The position numbers and the translations under genes were made by a program. A model generated the notes under the pieces. The model ran no database searches. It was not told the origin of the DNA and worked only from the letters and a program-made list of their open reading frames with translations. From Bradyrhizobium sp. 195 (GTDB lineage: Bacteria; Pseudomonadota; Alphaproteobacteria; Rhizobiales; Xanthobacteraceae), in assembly GCF_023101665.1 (NCBI RefSeq), contig NZ_CP082161.1:3162001-3226000 (forward strand): DNA of 64,000 nucleotides. The letters are read 5' to 3'. Shown here one piece after another: positions 15,849 through 24,299 of the stretch (its first letter is position 1; every line of letters begins with the position of its first letter).

Positions 15849-17213
15849 ATGAACGAGAAGACGGTTGCGATCATCGGGGCAGGGCCCGTCGGTCTCGCGG
15901 CGGCCGCGCACGTGCTCGAACGCGGCATGTCTCCCATCGTGCTCGAGGCCGGAGGTGAGGCCGCCCACGCCGTCCGTCAGTGGCAGCACGTGCAGCTGTT
16001 CTCGCCGTGGGAATACAATGTCGACAAGGCGGCGGCGCGCCTGCTCGCGCCGACGGGATGGAATTCGCCGGACCCGCAATCCTATCCGACCGGCGGCGAG
16101 CTGATCGAGCGCTACCTCGAGCCGCTCGCGACGCGAACGCCGCTGCGCGAGGCGATCCGGACCTCGAGCCGTGTCACCGCGATCAGCCGCGCCGGCTTCG
16201 ACAAGGCGAAGACGAAGGGCAGGGAGCAGGCGCCGTTCGAGATCCGCTATCAGAACGGCAAGGGTCCCGAGGTGCTGCGCGCCGATGCCGTCATCGACGT
16301 GTCAGGCACGTGGTTCTCGCCCAACCCTGCCGGCAGCAACGGTCTGCCCGCGATCGGCGAACGCGAGCGCGCGGACCGCATCGCCCACGGCATGCCGGAC
16401 GTGCGGGGCACACATCGCGCCAGATATGCCGGGAAGACTGTCGCCGTGCTCGGTGCCGGCCATTCCGCCGTGGGCACGCTGATCGATCTCGTGCAACTCG
16501 CCGACGAAGTGCCCGGTACCAAGGCCGTCTGGCTCTTGCGCGGCACTGAGCCGGCAAAGGCCTTTGGCGGCGGCAGCAACGACCAGCTTGCCGCACGCGG
16601 CGAGCTTGGCTCGACCTTCGCCGCGCTCGTCGCGGCCGGCAAGATCGAGGTCGAGACCGGATTCGGCGTCACGCATCTGTCGAACCCCGAAGGCCGCCTC
16701 AGGATTTCGGCCGGCGCCTGCTGCGGCGCGCGCAGCGTGATTGCGGATGAGTTGATCGTCTCGACGGGCTTTCGTCCGGACTTTTCATTTCTGTCCGAGC
16801 TGCGGCTTCGGCTCGACCCGGCCATCGAGGCGCCGGTCGCGCTGGCGCCGCTGATCGATCCCAACGAACATAGCTGCGGCACGGTCCGTCCCCACGGCGC
16901 GCGCGAGCTTGCGCATGACGAGCCGGGCTTCTACATCGCCGGCATGAAATCCTATGGCCGGGCGCCGACCTTTCTGATGGTGACCGGCTACGAGCAGGTC
17001 CGCTCGATCGCCGCCGACATTGCCGGCGACAAGAAGGCCGCGGCACGGGTCGAGCTGGTGTTGCCGGAGACCGGCGTCTGCACCCGCGGCGGCGTTGAGT
17101 CAGGGGCTGCGGCGGGATGTTGCGGCGGTCCGGCCAAGGAAGATGTCTCGGCGTGGTGCGCCGCCGACGAGACCGCGAAGAAGGCAGGCGCTTCCGGCTG
17201 CGGCTGCTCATGA
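15849..17213 (+). CDS. FAD/NAD(P)-binding flavoprotein of the ars locus (ArsO/ArsV-like)
   Basis: 454 residues in the flavin monooxygenase/disulfide reductase superfamily. FAD-binding motif near the N-terminus (IIGAGPVGLAAAAHVLE) and a second Rossmann motif for NAD(P)H in the middle (VAVLGAGHSAVGT, about 199-211). The C-terminal 45 residues are unusually Cys rich (a CC pair, then CGC at the very end), which could bind trivalent arsenicals or carry redox disulfides. Flavoproteins called ArsO or ArsV occur in other ars operons, and some act on methylarsenite; assignment to either is inference. The MFS gene start overlaps its stop (ATGA). Confidence 0.78.
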   Translation: MNEKTVAIIGAGPVGLAAAAHVLERGMSPIVLEAGGEAAHAVRQWQHVQLFSPWEYNVDKAAARLLAPTGWNSPDPQSYPTGGELIERYLEPLATRTPLREAIRTSSRVTAISRAGFDKAKTKGREQAPFEIRYQNGKGPEVLRADAVIDVSGTWFSPNPAGSNGLPAIGERERADRIAHGMPDVRGTHRARYAGKTVAVLGAGHSAVGTLIDLVQLADEVPGTKAVWLLRGTEPAKAFGGGSNDQLAARGELGSTFAALVAAGKIEVETGFGVTHLSNPEGRLRISAGACCGARSVIADELIVSTGFRPDFSFLSELRLRLDPAIEAPVALAPLIDPNEHSCGTVRPHGARELAHDEPGFYIAGMKSYGRAPTFLMVTGYEQVRSIAADIAGDKKAAARVELVLPETGVCTRGGVESGAAAGCCGGPAKEDVSAWCAADETAKKAGASGCGCS

Positions 17214-18430
17214 GGCAAATTGTCGGCGGCCCGGCGACAGGTCCGCTTGCCCTGATCATCGCACTCGGCACCACGCAAACCATTGCGTGGGCGTCGAGCT
17301 ATTATCTTCCCGCCATCCTTGCTGCGCCGATCGCGCGCGACCTTGGCCTTGCGCCGACTTACGTGTTCGGAGCGCTGTCAGGCGCGCTCGTCATCTCTGG
17401 CCTTCTCGGTCCCCGTGTCGGTCATGCCATCGATACGTTCGGCGGGCGCGGTCTGCTTGCAATCTCGAACCTCGTCTTCGCGGCGGGCTTGCTCATGCTG
17501 TCCTTTGCGCAAGGGGTGGTGGTGCTGATCGCCGCCTGGATGCTGCTCGGGATCGGCATGGGCATGGGCCTTTATGAGGCTGCCTTTGCGACACTGGCCC
17601 GCATCTATGGCGCCGGCGCGCGAAAATCGATCACGGGCATCACCCTGATCGCCGGCTTTGCCAGCACGCTCGGTTGGCCGCTCACGACCTGGCTGCATTC
17701 CGAGTACGGCTGGCGCGTGGCGTGCGAGGTTTGGGCGCTGATACACATCCTCGTGGCGCTGCCGCTCAACCTCTTGCTGCCGCGCGCCGTGCCGCAGGAT
17801 CAGGAGGCGCGACCGGGACCGGCATCGGGGCAACGCGCCGGACGCCAGAGCGAGACGTTCGCGATGGTGCTGCTGGCCTACGTGTTCGCAGCCGCAAGCT
17901 TCGTCAGCTCGGGAGTCTCGGCAATCCTGCCGACCATGCTGGTCGCGTTCGGCGCAACGCCGGGGGAGGCCTTGCTTGCGGGAGCGTTGGTCGGACCTGC
18001 CCAGGTCGGGGCCCGTCTCCTCGAAGCAGGATGGCTCGGCCGCTTTCACCCGCTGTTCTCGGCGAGGCTGGCGACACTCACGAACCCGATCGGTGTGATA
18101 GCGCTGGTCGCGGGAGGCGCTCTGTTTGCGCCGGTCTATGCGGTGCTGTACGGCGCGGGCAACGGGATCATCACGATCGCGCGCGGCACGCTGCCGTTGA
18201 CCCTGTTCGGGCCGGTCGGATTCGGCAAGCGTGTCGGCATGATCTCACTCCCGTCGCGCGCAACAGGTGCCTTCGCGCCGCTGCTGCTCGGCCTGATGGT
18301 GGAGCATATCGGCCGTGGCGCGCTGTGGATCAGCGCGCTAGCCTCCGTCTCCGCGTTCGTCGCCCTTCTGCTCCTTCGTGCGGATCGGACGACATCGGAG
18401 CCGCTCCAGACGGGAGATGAAAATTCGTAA
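17210..18430 (+). CDS. MFS transporter of the ars locus (ArsK-like candidate)
   Basis: 406 residues with about 12 hydrophobic segments and the major facilitator layout: two six-helix halves with a loop at about 195-220. The ATG at 17210 overlaps the stop of the flavoprotein gene, so the two are translationally coupled. MFS proteins in alphaproteobacterial ars loci include ArsK, an exporter of arsenite, antimonite and trivalent organoarsenicals. That is a reasonable guess here, but only the neighbourhood supports it. It may export the product of the flavoprotein. Confidence 0.8.
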   Translation: MRQIVGGPATGPLALIIALGTTQTIAWASSYYLPAILAAPIARDLGLAPTYVFGALSGALVISGLLGPRVGHAIDTFGGRGLLAISNLVFAAGLLMLSFAQGVVVLIAAWMLLGIGMGMGLYEAAFATLARIYGAGARKSITGITLIAGFASTLGWPLTTWLHSEYGWRVACEVWALIHILVALPLNLLLPRAVPQDQEARPGPASGQRAGRQSETFAMVLLAYVFAAASFVSSGVSAILPTMLVAFGATPGEALLAGALVGPAQVGARLLEAGWLGRFHPLFSARLATLTNPIGVIALVAGGALFAPVYAVLYGAGNGIITIARGTLPLTLFGPVGFGKRVGMISLPSRATGAFAPLLLGLMVEHIGRGALWISALASVSAFVALLLLRADRTTSEPLQTGDENS

Positions 18431-19649
18431 GCTGAGCGGGTGGCCACTGATTGCGGTGATGTGCATCGGCCAGATCGGCAATCTGCTGCCGCACGTGACG
18501 CTCTCGGCGAATCTAGCACAGCAGTTGATGCCGGCCTGGGGGCTGTCCGCTGCCGAAGGTGGCCTGATGGCGAGCGGCTATGCGTTCGGCTACATGCTCG
18601 CGGTGCCCGTGCTGACGACGTTGACCGATCGCATCGACGCCCGGCTCGTACTTCTATGCGGCTCGATCGTCAGCGGGGTTGCGACCATGGCGTTCGGCAT
18701 CTTCGCGCAAGGATTCTGGTCGGGCACAGTGATCTGGTCGCTTGCCGGCCTCGGTTTCGCGGGCGCTTACATGCCCGGACTGAAGGCGCTCACGGACCGG
18801 CTGCCGGCCGGCGACAGCTCGCGCGCGATCACGCTCTACACGTCGAGCTTCTCGCTCGGCGTCGGCATTTCGTTCCTCATTGCGCAACTCGTCGCGGATG
18901 CCTGGGGATGGCGCATCGCTTTCCTCGTGACGGGCATCGGACCGATCGCAATGGTCATCGCGTGCCTTCTGATCGCGCAGCGTCGGCCCGCTCCGAAAGC
19001 GGGTCGCCTCCTGAATTTTGCGCCCGTCTTCGCCAATCGCGAGGCGCTCGGTTACATCTTCGGCTACGGCGCCCATTGCTTCGAGCTCTACGGTATCCGC
19101 ACCTGGCTGGTCGGATTCTGGACCTTCGTCATCTCGCATCAAGGCGCACCGTCCTGGTTGAGCCCCGTTGTGCTGAGCTTCTGTTTCGCGGTGATCTCGA
19201 TGCCGGCCAGCATCCTTGGCAACGAGGCCGCGCTGAAATTCGGCCGGCATCGGGCGATCACCATCGTGATGATCGCGTCGGCCTGCGTTGCGCTTGTCAT
19301 CGGGCTCAACGCGACGGCGCCGGCTTGGGTGCTGGCGCTGCTGCTGATGATCTACGGCCTGACGGTGCCGGCGGATTCCGGCGCGTTGACCGCCGGCATG
19401 TCCGCTGCGGCCCTCACCGAGCATCGTGGTGCAACGCTGGCCTTGCACTCGACAGTCGGCTTCGGCCTGTCAGCGGTGGGCGCCTGGGGGACGGGCGTTG
19501 CGCTCGACATCGCCGGCGGACCGCAGAACGCAAACGGCTGGCTCCTGGCGTTCATCGTTCTCGCAGGCGGAATTGCGCTGGGCCCGCTGGCGCTGCTCTG
19601 GGCGCGGGGAGCGGGTCCGAAACGCGTCGTCAAGAATGAAACTGAGTGA
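18417..19649 (+). CDS. Second MFS transporter of the ars locus
   Basis: 410 residues, about 12 membrane segments, MFS fold with the loop-2 signature TDRIDARLVLLCG (about 71-83). It overlaps the previous MFS gene by 14 bp, so it belongs to the same operon, but the two proteins are clearly different families rather than a recent duplication. The substrate is unknown: an arsenic compound, or a cyanate/organic-anion-type solute. Start at 18417 chosen because an earlier in-frame ATG at 18378 lies deep inside the upstream gene. Confidence 0.78.
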   Translation: MKIRKLSGWPLIAVMCIGQIGNLLPHVTLSANLAQQLMPAWGLSAAEGGLMASGYAFGYMLAVPVLTTLTDRIDARLVLLCGSIVSGVATMAFGIFAQGFWSGTVIWSLAGLGFAGAYMPGLKALTDRLPAGDSSRAITLYTSSFSLGVGISFLIAQLVADAWGWRIAFLVTGIGPIAMVIACLLIAQRRPAPKAGRLLNFAPVFANREALGYIFGYGAHCFELYGIRTWLVGFWTFVISHQGAPSWLSPVVLSFCFAVISMPASILGNEAALKFGRHRAITIVMIASACVALVIGLNATAPAWVLALLLMIYGLTVPADSGALTAGMSAAALTEHRGATLALHSTVGFGLSAVGAWGTGVALDIAGGPQNANGWLLAFIVLAGGIALGPLALLWARGAGPKRVVKNETE

Positions 19650-19681
19650 GGCAAGGGCTTGCCGAGCCGCTTGGCGCGCCG

Positions 19682-20086
19682 CTACGGCTGCGGAGGAAAA
19701 CGGTCGAACGTTGGCAGCTCGTGCGCATGCTCCATCCAGCGCAGGCGCTCGGCAACCTGGATCTGCATCGTCGCCGGGATCGCATCGGGATCGTCGTTGG
19801 TGGCGCTCTGCACGTCGATAATCCCAGGCATGCTGGCGTTGGCGTAGAACAGGCCGGTTCCGCAGTCGGCGCAGAACTGCCGCCGCACGTGTTCCGAAGA
19901 CCGGTACACTTTGGGCTCGCCCTTGGTGACCTTGACGGCATCCTCCGCGTACATCGTCCAGCCGACGACCGGGGCGCCGGCGTGCAGCCGGCAATCCCTG
20001 CAGTGGCACAGCGCGTGCACGATCAGTTCGCCTTCGATCTGGTAACGGATTGCGCCGCAGTGACAGCCGCCGGTGATGGTGCTCAT
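19682..20086 (-). CDS. GFA-domain zinc protein
   Basis: 134 residues of the glutathione-dependent formaldehyde-activating enzyme-like family (GFA/DUF636). The zinc ligands are all present: CHCG near 8-11, CHCRDC near 27-32 and CADCG near 73-77. The fold is known from formaldehyde-glutathione condensing proteins, but most family members have no proven activity. It is convergent with the MFS gene and stands alone. The open frame extends upstream, but the ATG at 20086 fits the family length and is preceded by a GGGAGAAACGC ribosome-site region. Confidence 0.87.
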   Translation of the reverse strand: MSTITGGCHCGAIRYQIEGELIVHALCHCRDCRLHAGAPVVGWTMYAEDAVKVTKGEPKVYRSSEHVRRQFCADCGTGLFYANASMPGIIDVQSATNDDPDAIPATMQIQVAERLRWMEHAHELPTFDRFPPQP

Positions 20087-20217
20087 GCGTTTCTCCCGTT
20101 TGAGAGCAAGTTTTGCAGATCGATAGCTCCCGAGGCGTGCAGCATCAATGGCACAATCGGTTTGCGATTGCGTCCTACTGTCGCCTGACAGCTGCTGCCA
20201 TCGCGAGCGGCTGCTGC

Positions 20218-21108
20218 TCAAGCCGAGCGACCGGCCGCAAGCTCGCGGGTGATCCACTCGGTAAAGGCGCGGATGGCCCGACGCTGCTGGCCTGCGCGGG
20301 GGAAGACCAGATGATGGCCGACATAGCGAATGTCGGTGGAACGTCCGGCAAGCGGCGCCACCAGCAGCTTGGTCGCGATCTCGCGTTCGGCGAGCCGCGT
20401 CGATTCCAGCGTCACGCCAAGTCCGCTCGAGGCCATCGCGATCGCCAGGAAGCTGCGATCGAAGCGCATGCCGTGGATGGCCGGCGCTTCGAGGCCGTTG
20501 GCCGTGAACCATTGATGCCACTGCACCTGCTTGACGTCCGAGCGGATCAGCACCTGGTCGAGCAGATCCTTCGGCTTGCGAATTTTCTTCGCGAGCTCGG
20601 GCGCGCACAGCGGCGTCACGGTTTCTTCGCCCAGAGAAATCACCTCGACACCCTCCGCCCGCGGCTGGCCATAGACGATGTCGATGTCGAAATCGTCGTT
20701 GCTGAACCGGGCATATTCGGTGTTGGCGGCGAGCCGCACCTCGAGCCTGGGTTCGGCGGCCATGAAGCGGGCGAGGCGCGGGGCGAGCCACTGCGCGGCA
20801 AAGCTCGGGGCGCAGTGCACCCGCAGCAATTGCGGGCCGCGGCCTGCGACCTCCTCGATGCCGCGCCGCAGATTGTCGAACGCGGCACCGGCATGGCGCA
20901 TCAGGTTCTCGCCCGCCGGCGTCAGCCGGACCGCGCGGGCGCTGCGCTCGAACAGGACGGTGCCCATCGCGCTTTCGAGCTTGCGAATGGCGTGGCTAAC
21001 CGCGCTCGGCGTGAGGTGAAGCTCGTTCGCCGCATCCCGGAACGAGCCGGTGCGTGCGGCGGCCTCGAAGGCGCGGATGGCGGATATCGGAATGCTGGAT
21101 AGCAACAT
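20218..21108 (-). CDS. LysR-family regulator (GcvA-like)
   Basis: 296 residues. N-terminal HTH of the GcvA branch (SAIRAFEAAARTGSFRDAANEL, then TPSAVSHAIRKLE), followed by the effector-binding domain. It is divergent from an SDR-transketolase operon and 129 bp away from it. That gap holds a perfect LysR-type dyad (21116-21130) and a 10-bp inverted repeat whose left arm covers this gene's start codon. It probably controls the SDR-transketolase operon and itself; the inducer is unknown. Confidence 0.9.
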   Translation of the reverse strand: MLLSSIPISAIRAFEAAARTGSFRDAANELHLTPSAVSHAIRKLESAMGTVLFERSARAVRLTPAGENLMRHAGAAFDNLRRGIEEVAGRGPQLLRVHCAPSFAAQWLAPRLARFMAAEPRLEVRLAANTEYARFSNDDFDIDIVYGQPRAEGVEVISLGEETVTPLCAPELAKKIRKPKDLLDQVLIRSDVKQVQWHQWFTANGLEAPAIHGMRFDRSFLAIAMASSGLGVTLESTRLAEREIATKLLVAPLAGRSTDIRYVGHHLVFPRAGQQRRAIRAFTEWITRELAAGRSA

Positions 21109-21161
21109 CCGACAAGTGAACCAAATTCACCCATGCAAGACAACGGCGCGTTTGTCGGATG
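21106..21161. promoter_or_regulatory. Nested inverted repeats at a LysR divergent promoter
   Basis: Outer perfect 10-bp inverted repeat CATCCGACAA (21106-21115) and TTGTCGGATG (21152-21161), 36 bp apart. Just inside the left arm is GTGAA-CCAAA-TTCAC (21116-21130), a perfect T-N11-A LysR box (T at 21117, A at 21129). Together they look like recognition and activation sites for the neighbouring LysR protein. Confidence 0.6.
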
Positions 21162-21237
21162 AGCCGACGCCCGCATAATCACGGCAAGAACGGCGGCACC
21201 GTCAGGTGCCCGGCAAGGCCATTGTGGGAGGATCATC

Positions 21238-21999
21238 ATGCTGCTGCGCGGCAAGACAGCCATCATCACCGGAGCTGCGTCTCCTCGCGGCATCGGGCTT
21301 GCAACCGCCCGCCGCTTTGCGGCCGAGGGGGCCCGCGTCGCCATTCTCGACATCGACGGCCCGGCGGCGGAAGCTGCCGCGCGCGGCCTCGAACTGGCCG
21401 TGGGCGAGCCGCATCTCGGCCTTGCCCTGGACGTCGCGAACAAGCAGGCCTGCATCAGCGCGGTCGACGCGGTCATCGCCAAATTCGGCCAGATCGACAT
21501 CCTCATCAACAACGCCGGCGTGACCCAGCCCGTCAAGCTGCTCGACATCAAGCCGGAAGATTGGGACCGCATCCAGGACGTCAATCTCAAGGGCATCCTG
21601 TTCCTGTCGCAAGCCGTGATCCCGCACATGCAGAAGCGCAGGGGCGGTTCGATCGCCTGCATGTCCTCGGTCTCCGCCCAGCGCGGCGGCGGCATCTTTG
21701 GCGGGCCTCATTATTCGGCGGCGAAAGCCGGCGTGCTCGGTCTCGCCAAGGCGATGGCGCGCGAATTCGGGCCCGACGGCATCCGCGTCAACTGCGTGAC
21801 GCCGGGCCTGATCGGCACCGACATCACCGCCGGCAAGCTCACCGACGAGATGCGGGCGAAGATCCTCGAGGGCATTCCGCTCGGCCGGCTCGGCGAGGCC
21901 GCCGACGTCGCCGGCATCTACACCTTCCTCGCCTCCGACCTCTCGGCCTACGTCACCGGCGCCGTGATCGACGTCAACGGCGGCATGCTGATCCACTGA
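21238..21999 (+). CDS. Short-chain dehydrogenase/reductase
   Basis: 253 residues, classical SDR. Cofactor loop TGAASPRGIG at about 12-21, NNAGV at about 90-94, catalytic Ser in the SSVSAQRGG region, and the YSAAKAG motif with the active Tyr and Lys at about 160-164. The C-terminus SAYVTGAVIDVNGG is typical. Such enzymes oxidise or reduce sugar or polyol hydroxyls. It is followed by two transketolase-like subunits, so the operon probably processes a sugar or polyol. Ribosome site GGGAGGA is 8-9 bases upstream. Confidence 0.9.
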   Translation: MLLRGKTAIITGAASPRGIGLATARRFAAEGARVAILDIDGPAAEAAARGLELAVGEPHLGLALDVANKQACISAVDAVIAKFGQIDILINNAGVTQPVKLLDIKPEDWDRIQDVNLKGILFLSQAVIPHMQKRRGGSIACMSSVSAQRGGGIFGGPHYSAAKAGVLGLAKAMAREFGPDGIRVNCVTPGLIGTDITAGKLTDEMRAKILEGIPLGRLGEAADVAGIYTFLASDLSAYVTGAVIDVNGGMLIH

Positions 22000-22016
22000 G
22001 CGGAGCAGGGCAGACG

Positions 22017-22865
22017 ATGATGGCAACACCAACGCTCGCAAACGCGCCGACGCTCGCCCAGCGCGCCCGCAACATCCGCCGCAACGCGCTGCTGATGGGC
22101 GAGGTCCAGGGCCAGGGCTATATCGCCCAGGCGCTCGACATCGCCGACGTTCTGGCGGTGGCCTATTTTCACGCCATGCGTTTTCGCGCCGAAGATCCCG
22201 CCTGGGAAGGCCGCGATCGCTTCCTGCTGTCGAACGGACATTATGCGATCGCGCTCTATGCAGCCCTGATCGAGGCCGGGTTTATCCCCGAGACGGAGAT
22301 GGAAAGCTACGGCTTCGACGACAGCCGCCTGCCGATGTCCGGCATGGCCTCCTATACGCCGGGCATGGAGATGTCAGGCGGCTCGCTCGGCCTTGGCCTC
22401 GGCATCGCCGTCGGCATGGCGCTCGGGCTGAAGCGGAAACGGTCGGCCTCGCGCATCTTCACGCTGTTCTCCGACGGCGAGCTGGACGAGGGCTCCAAAT
22501 GGGAGGCCATCATGTCGGCGGCCCACCACCAGCTCGACAATCTGATCGCGATCGTCGACGTCAACAATCAGCAGGCCGATGGTCCCTCCAAGCAGATGCT
22601 CGGCTTCGAGCCGCTGGTGGACAAGCTCGCGGCGTTCGGTTGGTTCGTGCAACGGGTCGACGGCAATGATCTCGACGCGGTGGTCGGCGCCTTCGATGCC
22701 GCGATGGCTCATTCCGAGCCGAAGCCCCGCATGATCGTCGCCGACACGTTGATGGGCAAGGGCGTTCCGTTCCTGGAGCAGCGCGAGAAGAACCACTTCA
22801 TTCGCGTCGAGCCGCATGAATGGCAGCTCGCGCTGTCGGCACTGGACGCTGGAGAGCAGCCATGA
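22017..22865 (+). CDS. Transketolase-like protein, N-terminal (ThDP-binding) subunit
   Basis: 282 residues covering only the first domain of transketolase. The ThDP/Mg motif is GDGELDEGSKWEA (about 154-166), ending in the VNNQQADG segment; the early histidine region SNGHYAIALYAAL is also present. The C-terminal half of the enzyme is encoded by the next gene, so this is a split transketolase. The open frame starts much earlier, but the ATG at 22017 follows the SDR stop by 17 bp and begins the conserved sequence. The 3' end overlaps the next gene by 4 bp. Confidence 0.88.
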   Translation: MMATPTLANAPTLAQRARNIRRNALLMGEVQGQGYIAQALDIADVLAVAYFHAMRFRAEDPAWEGRDRFLLSNGHYAIALYAALIEAGFIPETEMESYGFDDSRLPMSGMASYTPGMEMSGGSLGLGLGIAVGMALGLKRKRSASRIFTLFSDGELDEGSKWEAIMSAAHHQLDNLIAIVDVNNQQADGPSKQMLGFEPLVDKLAAFGWFVQRVDGNDLDAVVGAFDAAMAHSEPKPRMIVADTLMGKGVPFLEQREKNHFIRVEPHEWQLALSALDAGEQP

Positions 22866-23872
22866 AGTCCGCCGCACCAACCACTTCGGCAAAGCCGCGG
22901 CTGACGACGTCGGCCATGATCGCCTCGATCGCGGCGGAAGGGCAGCGCACCAGGCCGGCGCCGTTCGGCCACGCGCTGGTCGAGCTCGCGCGCAGCCGCG
23001 AAGACGTCCTCGGCATGACCGCCGATCTCGGCAAATACACCGATCTGCACATCTTCGCGCAGGTCTTTCCCGATCGTTACTATCAGATGGGCATGGCCGA
23101 GCAGCTTCTGTTCGGCGCTGCCTCGGGTCTCGCCGCCGAAGGCTTCATGCCGTTCGCCACCACCTATGCGGTGTTCGCCTCGCGCCGCGCCTATGACTTC
23201 ATCCATCAGACCATCGCGGAGGAAGACCGCAACGTGAAGATCGCCTGCGCGCTGCCGGGCCTGACCTCGGGCTATGGGCCGAGCCATCAGGCTGCTGAAG
23301 ACCTCGCGCTGTTCCGCGCGATGCCCAACATGACCGTGATCGACCCCTGCGACGCGCACGAGATCGAGCAGATCGTACCCGTTATCGCTGCGCATCGCGG
23401 GCCTGTCTACATGCGCCTGTTACGCGGCCAGGTGCCGCTGGTGCTCGACGAGTACAATTACCGTTTCGAGCTCGGCAAGGCCGCGCTGCTGCGCGATGGT
23501 GCCGACGTTCTGATCGTCTCCTCGGGCATCATGACCATGCGTGCGCTGGAGGCGGCCAAGGCGCTGTCGGACGATCGCGTCCATGCGGCTGTCCTGCACG
23601 TGCCCACGATCAAGCCGCTCGACACCGAGGCGATCCTGCGCGAAGCCGGCAAGCCCGGCCGCCTCGTTGTCGTCGCCGAGAACCACACCGTGATCGGCGG
23701 CCTCGGCGAAGCCGTGGCCGCGCTGCTGATGCGCGCGGGCGTCCATCCGGCATTCCGCCAGATCGGGCTTCCCGACGAATTCCTGGCCGCCGGCGCGCTG
23801 CCGACGTTGCACGACCGTTACGGCATCTCAACCGCGGAAGTGACGCGGCAGATCAAGGAGTGGCTGCGCTAG
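22862..23872 (+). CDS. Transketolase-like protein, C-terminal subunit
   Basis: 336 residues containing the pyrimidine-binding and C-terminal domains. The catalytic Glu for ThDP activation lies in YYQMGMAEQLLFG, and the later GLTSGYGPSHQ and MYMRL-type segments match the DXS/transketolase family. With the previous gene it forms an alpha2beta2-type enzyme, coupled by an ATGA overlap. Together with the SDR it suggests a dedicated pathway moving two-carbon units from an unusual ketose or hydroxyketo acid. Confidence 0.88.
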   Translation: MKSAAPTTSAKPRLTTSAMIASIAAEGQRTRPAPFGHALVELARSREDVLGMTADLGKYTDLHIFAQVFPDRYYQMGMAEQLLFGAASGLAAEGFMPFATTYAVFASRRAYDFIHQTIAEEDRNVKIACALPGLTSGYGPSHQAAEDLALFRAMPNMTVIDPCDAHEIEQIVPVIAAHRGPVYMRLLRGQVPLVLDEYNYRFELGKAALLRDGADVLIVSSGIMTMRALEAAKALSDDRVHAAVLHVPTIKPLDTEAILREAGKPGRLVVVAENHTVIGGLGEAVAALLMRAGVHPAFRQIGLPDEFLAAGALPTLHDRYGISTAEVTRQIKEWLR

Positions 23873-23932
23873 AGACGTCAAAATGATCGATAGGTCTCCG
23901 CTCGTTGTATTGACCAACGCAGATACGTGGTC

Positions 23933-23946
23933 TTGACGCAGATCAA
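23933..23946. promoter_or_regulatory. FixK/FNR-type box
   Basis: TTGACGCAGATCAA matches the FNR/FixK consensus TTGAT-N4-ATCAA at nine of ten defined positions. It lies between the transketolase gene and the FixK-like regulator; the transcript it controls is not obvious. Confidence 0.55.
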
Positions 23947-24086
23947 AGGGTCGCGGGCGGCCTCAATGACCGCCAATTGACACCACTCGTCGACAGACAA
24001 AATCATCATTTCACGCGCCTTGCAGACGAGATCGAGCGAGCAATCGAACAGGCGGGCAGAACCAATCTTCGACCTCCGACTAGACG

Positions 24087-24100
24087 TTGATCTATCTCAA
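24087..24100. promoter_or_regulatory. FixK/FNR-type box upstream of small ORF
   Basis: TTGATCTATCTCAA matches TTGAT-N4-ATCAA at nine of ten positions. It is centred about 41 bases upstream of the ATG at 24135, close to the spacing at which FNR-class activators work if transcription starts near the start codon. Confidence 0.55.
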
Positions 24101-24134
24101 CAGTCTGCGGAATGGCTGCTTCTCACTTGTGCCC

Positions 24135-24278
24135 ATGAAATCACCGCGGTTCGAAAGCGAGCGTGAGGATAAGCCGGTCCCGAAACCGAGCCGGGTCGAC
24201 GAGGCTTTCCAGGTCATTGCGGAATACGCGAGCGAGCTGCGAGAGATCCTCAAGAAGCTCAGAGGGCGCTTGCACTGA
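24135..24278 (+). CDS. Possible small charged protein
   Basis: A 47-residue frame starting MKSPRFESEREDKPVPK and continuing as a helical segment (DEAFQVIAEYASELREILKKL). The composition looks like a real small protein, and a FixK-type box is placed just upstream. There is no recognisable domain, and the ribosome site is weak. An in-frame ATG at 24087 lies inside the box and is less likely. Confidence 0.45.
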   Translation: MKSPRFESEREDKPVPKPSRVDEAFQVIAEYASELREILKKLRGRLH

Positions 24279-24299
24279 GTTTCGAGGGCGCTTTGAACC

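Larger units (their letters stand above)
23873..24134. other. Lower-GC intergenic stretch with FixK boxes
   Basis: No convincing gene. A frame from a TTG at 23977 to a TGA at 24088-24090 reads protein-like (FTRLADEIERAIEQAG), but has no ATG and no ribosome site; it may be a remnant. Two FixK-type boxes are listed separately. Base composition is clearly more AT rich than the flanking transketolase gene. Confidence 0.5.

Noticed and set aside
20087..20791. N-terminal extension of the GFA-domain frame
   Set aside because: It is antisense-type sequence over the LysR gene; the GFA family begins at the ATG at 20086.
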